A DNA stretch of 64,000 nt from NCBI RefSeq assembly GCF_021390515.1, contig NZ_JAJUXI010000007.1:372001-436000 (forward strand), read 5' to 3'. Of this stretch, positions 8,226 to 16,730 are shown piece after piece; the first letter of the stretch is position 1, and the number at the start of each line of letters is the position of its first letter. The position numbers and the translations under genes are program-made. The notes beneath the pieces are model-generated. The model made no database searches, was not told the DNA's origin, and saw only the letters and a program-made list of their open reading frames with translations. The stretch is from Dyadobacter sp. CY326 (GTDB lineage Bacteria > Bacteroidota > Bacteroidia > Cytophagales > Spirosomataceae).

Positions 8226-9047
8226 CTAAACGGCGACGGGCGCCTTAATTCCTGGCCACGGATTGTAATTTTGCAGCTCGAAATCTTCAAATTTGAAGTC
8301 AAAGACGCTTTTAACATCCGGATTAATGGCCATAACCGGGAGCGCGCGTGGCTTACGGCTGAGTTGCAGATCCACCTGTTCCAAATGGTTGAGATAAATG
8401 TGCGTATCGCCGCCGGTCCATACAAAATCACCCAAATCCAGGTCACATTCCTGCGCTATCATCATCGTCAGCAATGCATAACTCGCAATGTTGAATGGAA
8501 CACCCAGAAAAACATCGGCGCTGCGCTGGTAAAGCTGGCAGGATAGTTTTCCTTTTGTTTCACCCGCATCTTCATTCGGAGGCGCCACATAAAACTGGAA
8601 CAATGCGTGACAAGGCTGCAATTTCATTTCCGACAACTGTGATGGATTCCAGGCCGAAACAATGATGCGGCGAGAATCCGGTGTGTTTTTCAACTGCTTC
8701 AAAACTTCCTGCAACTGATCCACCGTCTTGCCGTTTGGCCCTTCCCAACTCCGCCATTGCTTGCCATATACTGGCCCCAAATCGCCATTTTCATCCGCCC
8801 ATTCATCCCAGATCGACACGCCGTGATCTTTGAGATATTTCGTATTTGTGTCCCCTTTCAAAAACCACAAAAGCTCGTAAATAATCGATTTAGTGTGCAC
8901 TTTTTTGGTGGTAACCAATGGAAAACCGTCGTTCAGGTTAAAGCGCATTTGATAACCAAAAACACTGATTGTTCCTGTGCCGGTCCGGTCTGTTTTACGA
9001 ACGCCGTGGTCAAGAATGTGGCGTAACAAATCGTGATATTGCTGCAT
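8226..9047 (-). CDS. thyA: Thymidylate synthase
   Basis: Converts dUMP to dTMP using 5,10-methylenetetrahydrofolate as both carbon donor and reductant. The 273-residue length is close to the usual 264. Catalytic Cys146 lies in [10 protein letters not shown]; Arg of RTGTGT near residue 21, the [11 protein letters not shown] block (dUMP phosphate binding), [14 protein letters not shown] and the [12 protein letters not shown] segment are all present. No dihydrofolate reductase gene follows, unlike in many genomes; the downstream partner is the TRIC channel gene 8 bases away. Upstream, an OsmC-family gene ends 39 bases before the start, and all three are on the minus strand. Confidence 0.97.
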   Translation of the reverse strand: MQQYHDLLRHILDHGVRKTDRTGTGTISVFGYQMRFNLNDGFPLVTTKKVHTKSIIYELLWFLKGDTNTKYLKDHGVSIWDEWADENGDLGPVYGKQWRSWEGPNGKTVDQLQEVLKQLKNTPDSRRIIVSAWNPSQLSEMKLQPCHALFQFYVAPPNEDAGETKGKLSCQLYQRSADVFLGVPFNIASYALLTMMIAQECDLDLGDFVWTGGDTHIYLNHLEQVDLQLSRKPRALPVMAINPDVKSVFDFKFEDFELQNYNPWPGIKAPVAV

Positions 9048-9086
9048 TTGGGCTGCTTATTAATGCTTTATAAAAAAGAATGTTTG

Positions 9087-9515
9087 TTAAACCGTCGCGA
9101 TTTCGACAGCATATGTAATTTCTGCAAGTGCTTCGAGCTGTGCAGTTGCAGAGCAATATTTCTCCATCGACAAACCAATAGCACGATTAATCTTGCTTTC
9201 GTCCAGCTGATTACCCGCAAATTTGAATGTCAAATGGATTTTGGTAAATGGCTTGCGCTGCGTATTTTCTTCCTGCGTCCTGTCGCCATCGGCAGTGATA
9301 CGGAAGTCTGTAATGTCCTGACGTTGTTTTTTGAGGATTAGCACCACATCGATGGCGCTGCAACTTGCCAGTCCCAACAGGAGCAATTCCATAGGCCGCA
9401 CGCCAAGATTACTGCCGCCGATTTCAGGCGATCCGTCTGTGTGCACTTTTACTTCTGATGAACCGGTGCCTTCAAAATGAAAGGCGTCATTAACACGAAC
9501 GAGTTCTACTTTCAT
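9087..9515 (-). CDS. OsmC/Ohr family protein
   Basis: Cytoplasmic protein of 142 residues. OsmC and Ohr proteins are thiol-dependent peroxidases that detoxify organic hydroperoxides. The two expected cysteines are visible: Cys52 in LLLGLASCSAIDVV and Cys121 in MEKYCSATAQL. GVRPMELLLLGLASC is typical of the OsmC-like rather than strict Ohr branch. It probably leads a three-gene minus-strand group with thyA and the TRIC gene (gaps of 39 and 8 bases), but a functional link is not evident. A TATATTTG motif on the minus strand at 9650-9657 could be its -7 element, although no matching TTG is found upstream. Confidence 0.9.
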   Translation of the reverse strand: MKVELVRVNDAFHFEGTGSSEVKVHTDGSPEIGGSNLGVRPMELLLLGLASCSAIDVVLILKKQRQDITDFRITADGDRTQEENTQRKPFTKIHLTFKFAGNQLDESKINRAIGLSMEKYCSATAQLEALAEITYAVEIATV

Positions 9516-9770
9516 GATTCTTACTCGGCTGATTAGCAGAGCTTTGTTAAATTATAAATAGATAAAAGAGCGGGTTATGCGAGGCTTTTTGTTCTGAAAA
9601 ACCGATTGTTCAGCCGCCACACTATGATAAGGATATGAACCGGATCAAAGTTCAAATATACTCCATCAAACCCGATTCGGCTATTTACCTGAATAATTTA
9701 AAAAGAAGCATAAAGCTTGTATATTCGTTTCATTATGCTGAATAAAGGATTTTTAGTAAAATAAATAAAC

Positions 9771-10022
9771 ATGGATATGTGGAAAGAGGAGAATAACAAA
9801 TTAAAAAAAAGCTTCACTTTCAAGGACTTCAAGGAAGCATTTGCTTTTATTACGGAGGTTGCGCAAACGGTTGATGAAATGGATCATCATCCCTTTTGGA
9901 CCAACACATATAACAAAGTAACATTTGAATTGAACACGCACGATGCGGGCGACATTGTTACCGATAAGGATAAAAAACTCGCTGAGGCGATTGACAAAAT
10001 ATTTGAAGAAATTAAAAAATAA
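9771..10022 (+). CDS. Pterin-4a-carbinolamine dehydratase family protein
   Basis: Small cytoplasmic protein of 83 residues. 4a-hydroxytetrahydrobiopterin dehydratases recycle the pterin cofactor of aromatic amino acid hydroxylases; bacterial homologues also occur without such hydroxylases. The active-site pattern is clear: MDHHPFW (His39, His40, Pro41, Trp43) and [13 protein letters not shown] (Thr56-His57-Asp58). The protein is shorter at the N-terminus than the ~95-residue family norm but retains the catalytic part. No phenylalanine hydroxylase lies nearby. It is followed 36 bases later by rsmI on the same strand. Confidence 0.88.
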   Translation: MDMWKEENNKLKKSFTFKDFKEAFAFITEVAQTVDEMDHHPFWTNTYNKVTFELNTHDAGDIVTDKDKKLAEAIDKIFEEIKK

Positions 10023-10058
10023 CTGTGTGGCCGGTCAACCTGGGCACATTTGCTTTCA

Positions 10059-10760
10059 ATGAAACTTTATATAGTCCCCACGCCGATCGGCAACCTGGAA
10101 GACATTACACTTCGCGCCATCAATGTTCTGAAAAATGTCGATGTCGTTCTCGCGGAAGACACGCGAACTTCTGGAAATCTGCTCAAACACCTGGGCATTT
10201 CGAAGCCAATGCACAGTTATCACGTTCATAATGAGCATCAGACTGTTACGCGTGTTGTGGAACGCATTCTTAAGGGTGAAACCATGGCGCTGGTGTCCGA
10301 CGCTGGCACGCCGGCTGTTTCTGATCCAGGCTTTTTGCTCGTTAGGGAATGCATTAAACAAGGCATTGCAGTCGAATGTCTCCCCGGCCCCACTGCTTTT
10401 GTGCCCGCGCTGGTGAACTCAGGCTTGCCTTGCGACCGTTTTACATTTGAAGGTTTCTTGCCGCATAAAAAAGGCCGTCAAACGCGTTTGCAAAACCTGG
10501 CTGCCGAGGAGAGGACCATGATTTTCTACGAATCGCCGCATCGGCTGGTGAAAGCGTTGCAGCAATTTGTTGAGTATTTCGGGGCAGACCGACAGGTTTC
10601 AGTTGCGCGGGAACTGACCAAAATTTATGAAGAAAACGTGCGCGGCACATTGGAAGAAGTCATTACTTACTTTTCAGAAAAAACCATAAAAGGAGAAATC
10701 GTAATCATTCTGGCCGGAAAAGCGGAAGAGAAAAAGAAATCGGAAAAATATGAGGATTAA
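10059..10760 (+). CDS. rsmI: 16S rRNA (cytidine(1402)-2'-O)-methyltransferase
   Basis: SAM-dependent methyltransferase of 233 residues that adds the 2'-O-methyl group at C1402 in the ribosomal P site. The tetrapyrrole methylase fold is indicated by LYIVPTPIGNLEDITLRA at the N-terminus, VLAEDTRTSG, ALVSDAGTPAVSDPG and CLPGPTAFVPAL, followed by FEGFLPHKKGR, which is diagnostic for RsmI. I place the start at the ATG at 10059; a TTG three codons upstream would also be in frame but RsmI proteins begin at MKLYIVPTPIGN. The lysine-rich C-terminus overlaps the next gene by 11 bases, suggesting translational coupling. Confidence 0.95.
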   Translation: MKLYIVPTPIGNLEDITLRAINVLKNVDVVLAEDTRTSGNLLKHLGISKPMHSYHVHNEHQTVTRVVERILKGETMALVSDAGTPAVSDPGFLLVRECIKQGIAVECLPGPTAFVPALVNSGLPCDRFTFEGFLPHKKGRQTRLQNLAAEERTMIFYESPHRLVKALQQFVEYFGADRQVSVARELTKIYEENVRGTLEEVITYFSEKTIKGEIVIILAGKAEEKKKSEKYED

Positions 10761-11937
10761 TATGTTGCGGTCAGTTCTGTTCGCTTTTTTGTTTTTGTCT
10801 TCGATTGCATTGGCGCGCGCGCAATTTGCCACGCTGAGTGCGCAGGCCAAAGTTAGCCTGGTGACATTCGGTCCGGGAGATGAGTTGTATTCAGGTTTTG
10901 GGCATAGTGTGCTTTGGGTTTACGATCCGGTTTTGCGGCTTGACAATGCTTATAGTTACGGCACATTCAGCTTCGATCAGGGCAATTTTTATATCAATTT
11001 CATGCGTGGTTATTTGCCTTACAGCATTTCGGTGCACCCGCTTGGGCCGCAACTGGAATATTATCGTGCCGAAAATCGATCTATATCTGAGCAGGTTTTG
11101 AATCTGAGTCAAGCACAAAAGCAGCGGCTTTACAATTATTTGGAAAACAATTATTTGCCTCAAAACAGGGTTTATCCTTATAAATTCTTTTATGACAACT
11201 GTGCAAGCCGATTAGCCGTTGCATTGAAAACCGCATGCGGTGACAGCCTCGTTTACAAAGGTTACACGCACGAAAAGCTCAGTTTCAGACAATGGATTGA
11301 TCGCTACGCTTACAAGCAAAATCCCTGGGCCGACTTTGGGATGGATCTCGCATTGGGCACGCCTGCGGATGAAATCGCAACTGCCGAACAAGCGACGTTT
11401 CTGCCTGATAATCTGAGCATTGCTTTCAAAGATGCGCGGATTAAAACAGCAGCCGGCTTAGTGCCATTGGTTTTGACAACAAATGAATATTTCAAGGCGG
11501 AGCCAATCGTTTATAAGGGAATTCTCACGCCGGCGGTCGTTTTTTGGGCTTTGGCAGTCATTACAATGGCGCTTACTTATTGGCAGATCAGGAAAGAAAT
11601 TCTTGATTTTACATTTGACAAAGTGCTTTTTTCTGTCGTCGGGCTGGCGGGCTGGCTGCTTGCCTTATTGTGGTTTGCAACCGAGCACAACGACACCAAG
11701 TGGAACTATGACATTCTCTGGGCTTTCCCGCTTTGGATGCCGCTGATTTTTTTTATTTCAAAAACAAAAAAACCTTCGTGGTTTCAGTTCTTGCTGATAT
11801 TTTACGGATTTCTCTTACTTTGCGCAACGGGCAATGTATTAAAGCATAACTATGTTGTAATCCCGATTCTATTAACATTGATTATCAGGGTTTACTACAT
11901 TAATAATTCACTTTCTAAAATCCCCGAAAAAGGATAA
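10750..11937 (+). CDS. DUF4105 / Lnb-like membrane protein (putative lipoprotein N-acyltransferase)
   Basis: Membrane protein of 395 residues. An N-terminal signal/anchor (about residues 5-24) is followed by the periplasmic domain known as DUF4105 or Lnb N-terminal domain, with the conserved LVTFGPGDELYSGFGHS (His52) and FFYDNCASRL (Cys151); this His/Cys pair fits a thiol-dependent active site. Four or five hydrophobic helices fill the C-terminal third (from about residue 257). Lnb was described in Bacteroides as the enzyme that adds the third acyl chain to lipoproteins; assigning that role here is an inference from family and topology. It overlaps rsmI by 11 bases; an ATG at 10762 is an alternative start with no overlap. 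The inositol phosphatase gene starts 7 bases after it. Confidence 0.7.
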   Translation: MRINMLRSVLFAFLFLSSIALARAQFATLSAQAKVSLVTFGPGDELYSGFGHSVLWVYDPVLRLDNAYSYGTFSFDQGNFYINFMRGYLPYSISVHPLGPQLEYYRAENRSISEQVLNLSQAQKQRLYNYLENNYLPQNRVYPYKFFYDNCASRLAVALKTACGDSLVYKGYTHEKLSFRQWIDRYAYKQNPWADFGMDLALGTPADEIATAEQATFLPDNLSIAFKDARIKTAAGLVPLVLTTNEYFKAEPIVYKGILTPAVVFWALAVITMALTYWQIRKEILDFTFDKVLFSVVGLAGWLLALLWFATEHNDTKWNYDILWAFPLWMPLIFFISKTKKPSWFQFLLIFYGFLLLCATGNVLKHNYVVIPILLTLIIRVYYINNSLSKIPEKG

Positions 11938-11944
11938 AATAGTA

Positions 11945-12736
11945 ATGAATCTCGAACAGCTTACACAACAAACGATTGAAATAGTAAGACAGGCTTCTTC
12001 TTTTATCCAACAGGAAGCTGCTTCGTTTTCGCGTGATAAAATTGAATACAAAGACCTGAACAACCTTGTTTCTTATGTGGACAAGGAAGCGGAAAAACTG
12101 CTCGTTGCCAGTCTGACCCAACTTCTTCCCGAGGCCAGCTTCATCACTGAGGAAGGCACGACCGGCCAGGAACCCGACCCCACTGCATTGAATTGGATCA
12201 TTGATCCATTGGACGGAACTACGAATTTCATTCATGGCATTCCGGTCTATTGCGTGAGCGTGGGCCTTGCGCGTGGGAAGGAATTGCTTGTTGGCGTTAT
12301 CCATGAGCCGAGTTTGGACGAAATGTTTTATGCCTGGCAAGGCGGCGGAGCGTGGTGCAATGGTAAACAGATTAAGGTTTCCAATGTTGAAACTTTGGCG
12401 GACAGCTTAATAGCAACCGGTTTCCCTTATTACAAATTTGAGAAGCAAAAGCGATACATGTACATTCTTGAACTCCTTATGCAAAAAACGCACGGAATCC
12501 GGAGAATGGGCGCAGCGGCTGTCGATCTTGCATATGTTGCAGCGGGCCGGTTTGACGGTTTTTATGAATACAATCTCAATTCCTGGGATATGGCGGCTGG
12601 CGTGTTGATGATCAGAGAGGCGGGCGGAACAGTCACAGATTTTAAAGGCGGAGACAACTATCTTTTCGGCGGCGACATCGTTGCAGCCGCAGGAGGCCAC
12701 AAAGAATTAGTAGAAGTAATCCGAGAAAACTTCTAA
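11945..12736 (+). CDS. Inositol monophosphatase family protein
   Basis: Cytoplasmic Mg-dependent phosphatase of 263 residues, SuhB/IMPase-like. The metal-binding motifs are ITEEGT near residue 67, WIIDPLDGTTNFIHG near residues 84-98 and the downstream SWDMAAGVLMIREAGG near residue 211. Substrates of bacterial members include inositol-1-phosphate and other sugar phosphates; which applies here cannot be seen. It follows the DUF4105 gene by 7 bases, so rsmI, the DUF4105 gene and this gene probably form one transcript. The 8-bp tandem repeat array begins 36 bases after its stop. Confidence 0.93.
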   Translation: MNLEQLTQQTIEIVRQASSFIQQEAASFSRDKIEYKDLNNLVSYVDKEAEKLLVASLTQLLPEASFITEEGTTGQEPDPTALNWIIDPLDGTTNFIHGIPVYCVSVGLARGKELLVGVIHEPSLDEMFYAWQGGGAWCNGKQIKVSNVETLADSLIATGFPYYKFEKQKRYMYILELLMQKTHGIRRMGAAAVDLAYVAAGRFDGFYEYNLNSWDMAAGVLMIREAGGTVTDFKGGDNYLFGGDIVAAAGGHKELVEVIRENF

Positions 12737-12772
12737 TCATAAGACGTTCATCCCGGCTCACTCACACACTGG

Positions 12773-12828
12773 CTCATTCACTCATTCACTCATTCAGTCA
12801 TTCACTCATTCAGTCATTCAGTCATTCA
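12773..12828 (+). repeat. Seven tandem copies of an 8-bp unit, (C/G)TCATTCA
   Basis: Seven uninterrupted 8-base units lie head to tail: CTCATTCA, CTCATTCA, CTCATTCA, GTCATTCA, CTCATTCA, GTCATTCA, GTCATTCA. Only the first base varies. The array ends four bases before the ATG of the DinB/YfiT gene and therefore occupies the position of its ribosome-binding region and probably part of its promoter. A related CTCACTCACACAC stretch lies just upstream (12758-12770). Such an array can change length by slippage, which would alter spacing upstream of the gene. Confidence 0.95.
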
Positions 12829-12832
12829 AAAA

Positions 12833-13366
12833 ATGTCCCCAGATTCCCTCCGTTACCCAATCGGCCAATTCCAACACCAGGATTATTACACACCAGCCGA
12901 AGTAAAATCAAACATTCAGATTATCAGCGCCTTGCCTTCTAAATTTATCAACTTGCTAGGCGGCTGGGACGATGAAAAATATAACACGCCTTATCGGCCG
13001 GATGGCTGGACAATCCGCCAGCTGATCCACCACGTCGCCGACAGCCACATGAATGCATATGTGCGTTGCAGGCTTGCGATGACGGAAGATAATCCGGTTA
13101 TTAAGCCATACGAAGAGCAACTTTGGGCAGAGCTTCCTGACGCGAAAACGGCGCAGGTTGAGCTTTCACTTCAATTGTTGCGATACATTCACTTGCGTTG
13201 GATATTGTTATTGAATTCAATGGATGAAACTGATCTGGCGCGGACTTACATTCACCCTGCGACGGGCCGCACCTTTCGCGTGGACGAAGTGATTGCGAAT
13301 TATGCGTGGCACAGCGAACATCATTATCAGCATGCATTTCAACTCGCTGCAAGGAACAATTGGTAA
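12833..13366 (+). CDS. DinB/YfiT-like putative metal-dependent hydrolase
   Basis: Cytoplasmic four-helix-bundle protein of 177 residues, close to the Bacillus YfiT type within the DinB superfamily. The N-terminal YPIGQFQ and the metal-site histidines LIHHVADSHMN (residues about 65-75) and AWHSEHHYQH (near the C-terminus) match that type, which binds a divalent metal through three His. DinB-superfamily enzymes include bacillithiol and mycothiol S-transferases, so thiol transferase activity is possible; the true reaction is unknown. The start codon follows a 56-base array of 8-bp repeats by four bases. A 50-residue Cys-rich protein is encoded 20 bases downstream. Confidence 0.85.
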   Translation: MSPDSLRYPIGQFQHQDYYTPAEVKSNIQIISALPSKFINLLGGWDDEKYNTPYRPDGWTIRQLIHHVADSHMNAYVRCRLAMTEDNPVIKPYEEQLWAELPDAKTAQVELSLQLLRYIHLRWILLLNSMDETDLARTYIHPATGRTFRVDEVIANYAWHSEHHYQHAFQLAARNNW

Positions 13367-13386
13367 AAACACGCTGTTAACACACC

Positions 13387-13539
13387 ATGGCACAGCAAAT
13401 CATCATCCTCATATTATTTCTTGCAGCAGCCGGCTTCATGGGTTGGCGCATCTGGAAAGCATTCGACAGCCGCAACAGCGGCGGATGCGCGAAGGGTTGC
13501 GGCTGCGCCGCGGATAAGGCGATGAGTGTTAAGAATTGA
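13387..13539 (+). CDS. FeoB-associated Cys-rich membrane protein-like small protein
   Basis: A 50-residue open frame starting at the ATG at 13387. It has one N-terminal transmembrane helix (IIILILFLAAAGFMGW), a short basic linker, then a glycine- and cysteine-rich tail, GGCAKGCGCAAD, with three cysteines. This layout matches the FeoB-associated Cys-rich membrane protein family (PF12669), which often sits beside feoB and may bind or relay iron. No feoA or feoB is in this window, so the link to iron transport is by family only. The frame starts 20 bases after the DinB/YfiT gene and ends before a terminator at 13564-13593, so it is probably co-transcribed with the former. Confidence 0.7.
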   Translation: MAQQIIILILFLAAAGFMGWRIWKAFDSRNSGGCAKGCGCAADKAMSVKN

Positions 13540-13563
13540 CAGAATATATTTGATTGAATAATT

Positions 13564-13593
13564 GGTTGTCTTTACGAAAGGGCAACCTTTTTT
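13564..13593 (+). terminator. Rho-independent terminator after the Cys-rich small protein gene
   Basis: GGTTGTCT pairs with GGGCAACC (8 bp with G-U pairs) around the loop TTACGAAA, followed by a run of six T at 13588-13593. It closes the DinB/YfiT plus Cys-rich protein unit. Confidence 0.65.
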
Positions 13594-13732
13594 ATTGGCT
13601 TGCGTGCCGTAGAATAATTGAAACAAGGCCGACAAATAATCGCATCACCACCCGCCCTCATTCCTGTTAGTTAATTGATTTATAATTGTCACAAATATTC
13701 CTCTGACATTTAAAATCAATAATTACAACTCT

Positions 13733-14509
13733 ATGAAATCAGTTACATTTAAGTTCTCCATGCTCCTCGTAGCAATCTTCTTGTTCAATTTCTCGTGTCA
13801 AGACCACGTGGTTCCGGAAAACCCTGATCCTCAAACACCAGAGGAAATTATGCCCGTTATCCATACGCCCGGATTGACAATTGAAAATTCATCAGCTAAT
13901 TTATATCGCCTTAAAGTCAACTTCACAAATCTGGGCAACCAACCTATCATTGAACATGGAGTCGTTTATTCAGTTGAACCTGACAACGGAAGTCAAAACT
14001 TTACGAATACACCTACGATTTCTAATTCGAAATCAGTATTCCCAGAAGTTCCTAGCTTAAAAGAAAGAATAAAAATAACGGAAATAGATCTGACTACTGC
14101 TAAGCAGCTTTACTATCGCGCCTATGCAATTTATGGCAATAATAAAGTCGTTTACGGAGAGGTGCTTGTTTATGATCCGAAACTGGCGATAGTGGAAGCT
14201 GGGTTAAACTTGTCACTAAATAAACCTTACCAAACTGCATATGAAATTCAGGATTTCGGTAAATCACCAGTTAAGGAGTTTGGTATGGTTTATAGTTACC
14301 GGCCACAGGCAAATGCAAATATAAATGCATTCCCGACAACAGCGGACAACAAGGTTATCGCCCTTTCTGGGCCTTTAACACTGAAGGGATTAGGCACCGT
14401 CAATTTGCCAATTTCCGAAAACACTGTTCTGGAAATCTATGCACGCACTTATGTAGAATATACCAATGGAAAAATTCAATATGGAAACAACATTCTCCAT
14501 GCAAAATAA
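13733..14509 (+). CDS. Putative lipoprotein with two tandem fibronectin-like domains
   Basis: Protein of 258 residues. The signal peptide ends in a lipobox, FNFSC, with the lipidated Cys near residue 22, so it is a predicted lipoprotein. The mature part contains two similar halves: the first has EHGVVYSV, a TPT turn, and LYYRAYAIYGNNKVVYG; the second has EFGMVYSYRP and LEIYARTYVEYTNGKIQYGN. This repeated GVVYS...YYRAYA...YG pattern is common in Bacteroidota surface lipoproteins and suggests beta-sandwich domains. I cannot name a function. Its coding sequence looks more AT-rich than its neighbours, which may point to recent acquisition. A strong hairpin lies just after the stop. Confidence 0.65.
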   Translation: MKSVTFKFSMLLVAIFLFNFSCQDHVVPENPDPQTPEEIMPVIHTPGLTIENSSANLYRLKVNFTNLGNQPIIEHGVVYSVEPDNGSQNFTNTPTISNSKSVFPEVPSLKERIKITEIDLTTAKQLYYRAYAIYGNNKVVYGEVLVYDPKLAIVEAGLNLSLNKPYQTAYEIQDFGKSPVKEFGMVYSYRPQANANINAFPTTADNKVIALSGPLTLKGLGTVNLPISENTVLEIYARTYVEYTNGKIQYGNNILHAK

Positions 14510-14520
14510 ATAGTTGATCA

Positions 14521-14565
14521 AAAACAGAAAAGCGGTGTTTAAGACAAACACCGCTTTTCTGTTTT
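14521..14565. terminator. Bidirectional terminator with a 20-bp perfect stem
   Basis: Perfect inverted repeat: 14521-14540 pairs with 14546-14565 around the loop AAGAC. The core is GC-rich (GCGGTG/CACCGC) and both ends are A/T runs, so it can terminate on either strand. It lies between the convergent ends of the lipoprotein gene and acs. Confidence 0.9.
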
Positions 14566-14586
14566 TACGTTAAGTGCTTCCTGCTT

Positions 14587-16476
14587 TTAAAACGCCCCTT
14601 TCTTGATATCCTCTACAACAGCAGGGTCAAGCAGAGTTGAAATGTCTCCTAAATTATTCATGTCGCCTTCGGATATTTTTCTGAGAATTCGACGCATGAT
14701 CTTGCCGGAACGTGTTTTCGGTAAGCCTGTTACGAACTGGACTTTGTCTGGTTTTGCGATGGGGCCGATGATTCTAGAAACGGTGGCTGCAATGTCTTTG
14801 CGGAACATTTCGGGATCATCCGGCTCGTGTTCGGCGATGACGTAGGCGTAAATCCCTTGTCCTTTGATGTCATGCGCGTAACCCACAACAGCTGATTCCA
14901 CCACGCCCAGGTGCATATTGATTGCATTTTCAACTTCCGCCGTGCCGATTCTGTGTCCCGAAACATTCAACACGTCATCCACGCGTCCGGTAATGCGGTA
15001 ATAACCATCTTCGTCTCGTAAACAACCATCACCGGTGAAATACATGCCGGGGTAAGTTGAGAAGTAGGTTTGTTTGGCGCGCTCGTGATCGCCATATGTT
15101 GTACGGATGATGCCAGGCCACGGAAATTTTACGCAAAGATTACCGCTCACGCCGTTTCCGAAGATTTCCTTTCCATTTTCATCCACCAAAACCGGCTGAA
15201 TCCCAGGCAAAGGCAATGTAGCAAATGTCGGTTTTTCCGGCGTGATGCCTGCCAGTGGCGAGATCATAATGCCCCCCGTTTCGGTTTGCCACCACGTGTC
15301 GACGAGCGGACAATGGTCGTGGCCGATATTAGTTTTGAACCAATGCCAAGCTTCTTCATTGATCGGCTCGCCTACTGAACCGAGTTTTGTCAGCGATGAA
15401 AGATCATGTTTTTTGACAAAATCCAAACCGAAACTCATCAGCGAACGAATCGCAGTTGGTGCCGTATAAAGAATGTTAACCTTATGTTTGGCTACAATTT
15501 CCCAAAAACGTCCGGCATCAGGATAAGTAGGAACGCCTTCGAATATGATGGAAGTTGCGCCGTAGCAAAGCGGGCCGTAAACAATGTAACTATGACCCGT
15601 GATCCAGCCAATGTCGGCTGTGCAAAAATGCACTTCGCCTGGCTCGTACTGGAATACATTGGCAAAAGTGTAAGTCGCGTAAACCATGTAACCGCCGCAG
15701 GTGTGGACCACGCCTTTGGGCTTGCCCGTGGAACCTGATGTATAAAGAATGAACAATGTGTCCTCTGCGTCCATTGGCTCGGCGGGACATACGGAATCGA
15801 CGTGCTTCACTTCCTCTTCCCACCACAAATCGCGGCCCTTCAACATAGAAACCGGCGTGCGCGTGCGCGTCATCACGATCACGTTTTTGACGCTATGACA
15901 TTGATCCAACGCCGCATCAACCGTTTCTTTCATCGGAATCACCTTTGATCCGCGGAAAGCTCCGTCGGATGTGATGACCATGTTGCATTCGGCGTCATTG
16001 ATCCGGTCGGCGATGGATTTTGCAGAAAAACCGCCAAAAACAACCGAATGAATGGCTCCTATGCGCGCGCAAGCCAGCACGGCCACGGTCAGTTCCGGGA
16101 CCATTGGCAAATATATACAGACACGATCGCCCTTTTTAACGCCATGCTTTTTCAAAACATTGGCAAAACGGCAAACCCTATCATACAGAACACGATAACT
16201 GATGGTTACGGATTTGTCTTCGGGATCATTCGATTCCCAGATAATGGCGGGCTGGTCGCCACGCTCGGCCAAGTGACGGTCTAATGCATTTTCTGTAATG
16301 TTGAGCACGCCGCCCTCAAACCACTTGATATTTGCTTCATTGAAGTCCCAGCTCAGGACTTTCTTCCAAGGTTTGCGCCATTGAAACTGTTGGGCAACTT
16401 CCGCCCAGAAACCTTCGGGATCGTCTACACTTTGTTTGTAGGCAGCCTGATACGCTTCAAAGGTCTTAATTCTCAT
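14587..16476 (-). CDS. acs: Acetate--CoA ligase
   Basis: AMP-forming acetyl-CoA synthetase of 629 residues, near the usual ~650. It activates acetate to acetyl-CoA through acetyl-AMP in the cytoplasm. Signatures include the P-loop-like [16 protein letters not shown], the acetate pocket region [43 protein letters not shown], and [15 protein letters not shown], where Lys592 is the catalytic lysine that is often regulated by acetylation. No acetylase or deacetylase gene is adjacent. It is monocistronic, bounded by the terminator at 14521-14565 and a 254-base gap before the divergent methyltransferase gene. Confidence 0.97.
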   Translation of the reverse strand: MRIKTFEAYQAAYKQSVDDPEGFWAEVAQQFQWRKPWKKVLSWDFNEANIKWFEGGVLNITENALDRHLAERGDQPAIIWESNDPEDKSVTISYRVLYDRVCRFANVLKKHGVKKGDRVCIYLPMVPELTVAVLACARIGAIHSVVFGGFSAKSIADRINDAECNMVITSDGAFRGSKVIPMKETVDAALDQCHSVKNVIVMTRTRTPVSMLKGRDLWWEEEVKHVDSVCPAEPMDAEDTLFILYTSGSTGKPKGVVHTCGGYMVYATYTFANVFQYEPGEVHFCTADIGWITGHSYIVYGPLCYGATSIIFEGVPTYPDAGRFWEIVAKHKVNILYTAPTAIRSLMSFGLDFVKKHDLSSLTKLGSVGEPINEEAWHWFKTNIGHDHCPLVDTWWQTETGGIMISPLAGITPEKPTFATLPLPGIQPVLVDENGKEIFGNGVSGNLCVKFPWPGIIRTTYGDHERAKQTYFSTYPGMYFTGDGCLRDEDGYYRITGRVDDVLNVSGHRIGTAEVENAINMHLGVVESAVVGYAHDIKGQGIYAYVIAEHEPDDPEMFRKDIAATVSRIIGPIAKPDKVQFVTGLPKTRSGKIMRRILRKISEGDMNNLGDISTLLDPAVVEDIKKGAF

Positions 16477-16730
16477 GATAAATAAAGGTTAGACTTAGGA
16501 TTAAGGGATATGAGGCGTCAATTTATAATTTTCATTTGGTTAGTCCTACTTAAAGCAAAACAGAAAATCCCGCCCGTAAACTGCATTACATTGATAATCA
16601 AGCCGAAACCAGTCAGCTGCACGAGTCAGCTTTTTGAATAATCTTTCACGCTTTCGCGAACGCTTCACAAAACTGTGACCCGCCGGCAAAAAGCTGTATT
16701 TTCGGATTCTAATGATAACGAATTAGCATC

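Noticed and set aside
12773..12828. Possible CRISPR array
   Set aside because: The repeat units are only 8 bases and directly adjacent, with no spacers and no cas genes nearby.
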